Of a DNA stretch of 13,786 bases, positions 13,454-13,786 are shown piece by piece (the stretch's first letter is position 1; every line of letters begins with the position of its first letter). The translations under genes and the position numbers were made by a program. Source of the stretch: Azoarcus sp. GTDB taxonomy: Bacteria; Pseudomonadota; Gammaproteobacteria; Burkholderiales; Rhodocyclaceae. Under the pieces are notes generated by a model. That model had not been told where the DNA came from. It saw only the letters and a program-made list of their open reading frames with translations, and made no database searches. The stretch spans positions 1 to 13,786 of the forward strand of contig JALNWS010000114.1 of assembly GCA_023230755.1 (NCBI GenBank), written 5' to 3'.

Positions 13454-13786
13454 TCAAACGATGTCGAAAAACACCAGATCGCGCTCGATTTCACCCGAGG
13501 AAAAACCGCAACCGATGCGCCCCGAGCCGCTGAGGGAGAACTCGCCCCCTTTGATGCATCGTTCTTCGTCGCCGTCGATGGAGATGTGACAGCCGTTGGA
13601 GCTTTGATCGATCAGGATGAAGCCATCTCTTCTGCGTTCGATACGGGCGTGCTGACGCGATGCCCTGGCATCGATGATCACGACGTCGTTACCCAGTTCG
13701 CGCCCGAGCAGCACGATGGGCCGGTGCTCCTCGACGAACATCACCTCTTCCTGATGGCGCAGTCGCAGGCGCTGCGAGAGTTTCGC
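13454..13786 (-). CDS. FHA-domain protein, C-terminal part (5' end outside window), possibly of an adenylate/guanylate cyclase
   Basis: The frame is open to the window edge and gives 110 residues ending at a TAA at 13454-13456. It contains a forkhead-associated domain, which binds phosphothreonine peptides. The conserved elements are visible: LLGRELGNDVVI (GR), ASRQHARIERR (S-x-x-H), and LIDQSSNGCHI (N-G). The final residues GRIGCGFSSG...LVFFDIV complete the last strands. The leader ALKSQRLRLRHQEE-like stretch before the domain resembles proteobacterial proteins in which an FHA domain follows a class III adenylate/guanylate cyclase domain, but the cyclase part lies outside, so that is an inference. 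Internal GTG 13744 and ATG 13741 codons are not the likely start, as the homologous frame continues upstream. Confidence 0.85.
   Translation of the reverse strand, partial: AKLSQRLRLRHQEEVMFVEEHRPIVLLGRELGNDVVIIDARASRQHARIERRRDGFILIDQSSNGCHISIDGDEERCIKGGEFSLSGSGRIGCGFSSGEIERDLVFFDIV

Overview
The window is a GC-rich, gene-dense chromosomal segment whose proteins look like those of a betaproteobacterium, most likely Rhodocyclales (the Azoarcus/Thauera/Aromatoleum group). This rests on the families present (very long DUF3683-type FAD/Fe-S oxidoreductase, back-to-back exonuclease III and pyrE, YqjD/YqjE/YqjK-type module) and on protein resemblance from memory; no search was run. No tRNA, rRNA, CRISPR array, insertion sequence, integrase or phage gene was found. 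The region looks like stable chromosome, not an island.

Layout. (1) 1-1581, + strand: the 3' end of upp followed by uraA, a uracil salvage and uptake pair. (2) 1607-2676, - strand: a tight three-gene cluster of small membrane proteins (DUF883/YqjD-like, holin-like YqjE, YqjK-like). (3) 2926-3708, - strand: exonuclease III, back to back with pyrE across about 40 bases. (4) 3749-7889, + strand: a probable operon of pyrE, an exported cysteine-containing coiled-coil protein of unknown function, a cytoplasmic molybdopterin oxidoreductase of unknown substrate, and a Zn-binding sirtuin. The last two overlap by ATGA. A perfect 13-bp hairpin at 7910-7938 ends it and also serves the converging gene. 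(5) 7947-11816, - strand: one 1289-residue FAD plus 4Fe-4S plus double-CCG oxidoreductase related to D-lactate/2-hydroxyacid dehydrogenases. (6) 11987-12789, - strand: a YqaA/DedA-like membrane protein and a YoaB-type RidA protein. (7) 12925-13317, + strand: an exported protein with two PsiF repeats. (8) 13454-13786, - strand: the C-terminal FHA domain of a protein that continues past the window edge.

How the genes relate. Pyrimidine metabolism occurs twice (upp-uraA salvage, pyrE de novo synthesis). The sirtuin consumes NAD+ and is translationally coupled to the molybdoenzyme, so a functional link is plausible but unproven. The large oxidoreductase probably feeds electrons from a 2-hydroxyacid to the respiratory chain. 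The least understood parts are the unknown-plus-molybdoenzyme-plus-sirtuin stretch and a 10-bp-stem inverted repeat upstream of the large oxidoreductase. No gap between genes exceeds 300 bases. The longest is 2677-2925, which holds a ribosome binding site and one small inverted repeat.
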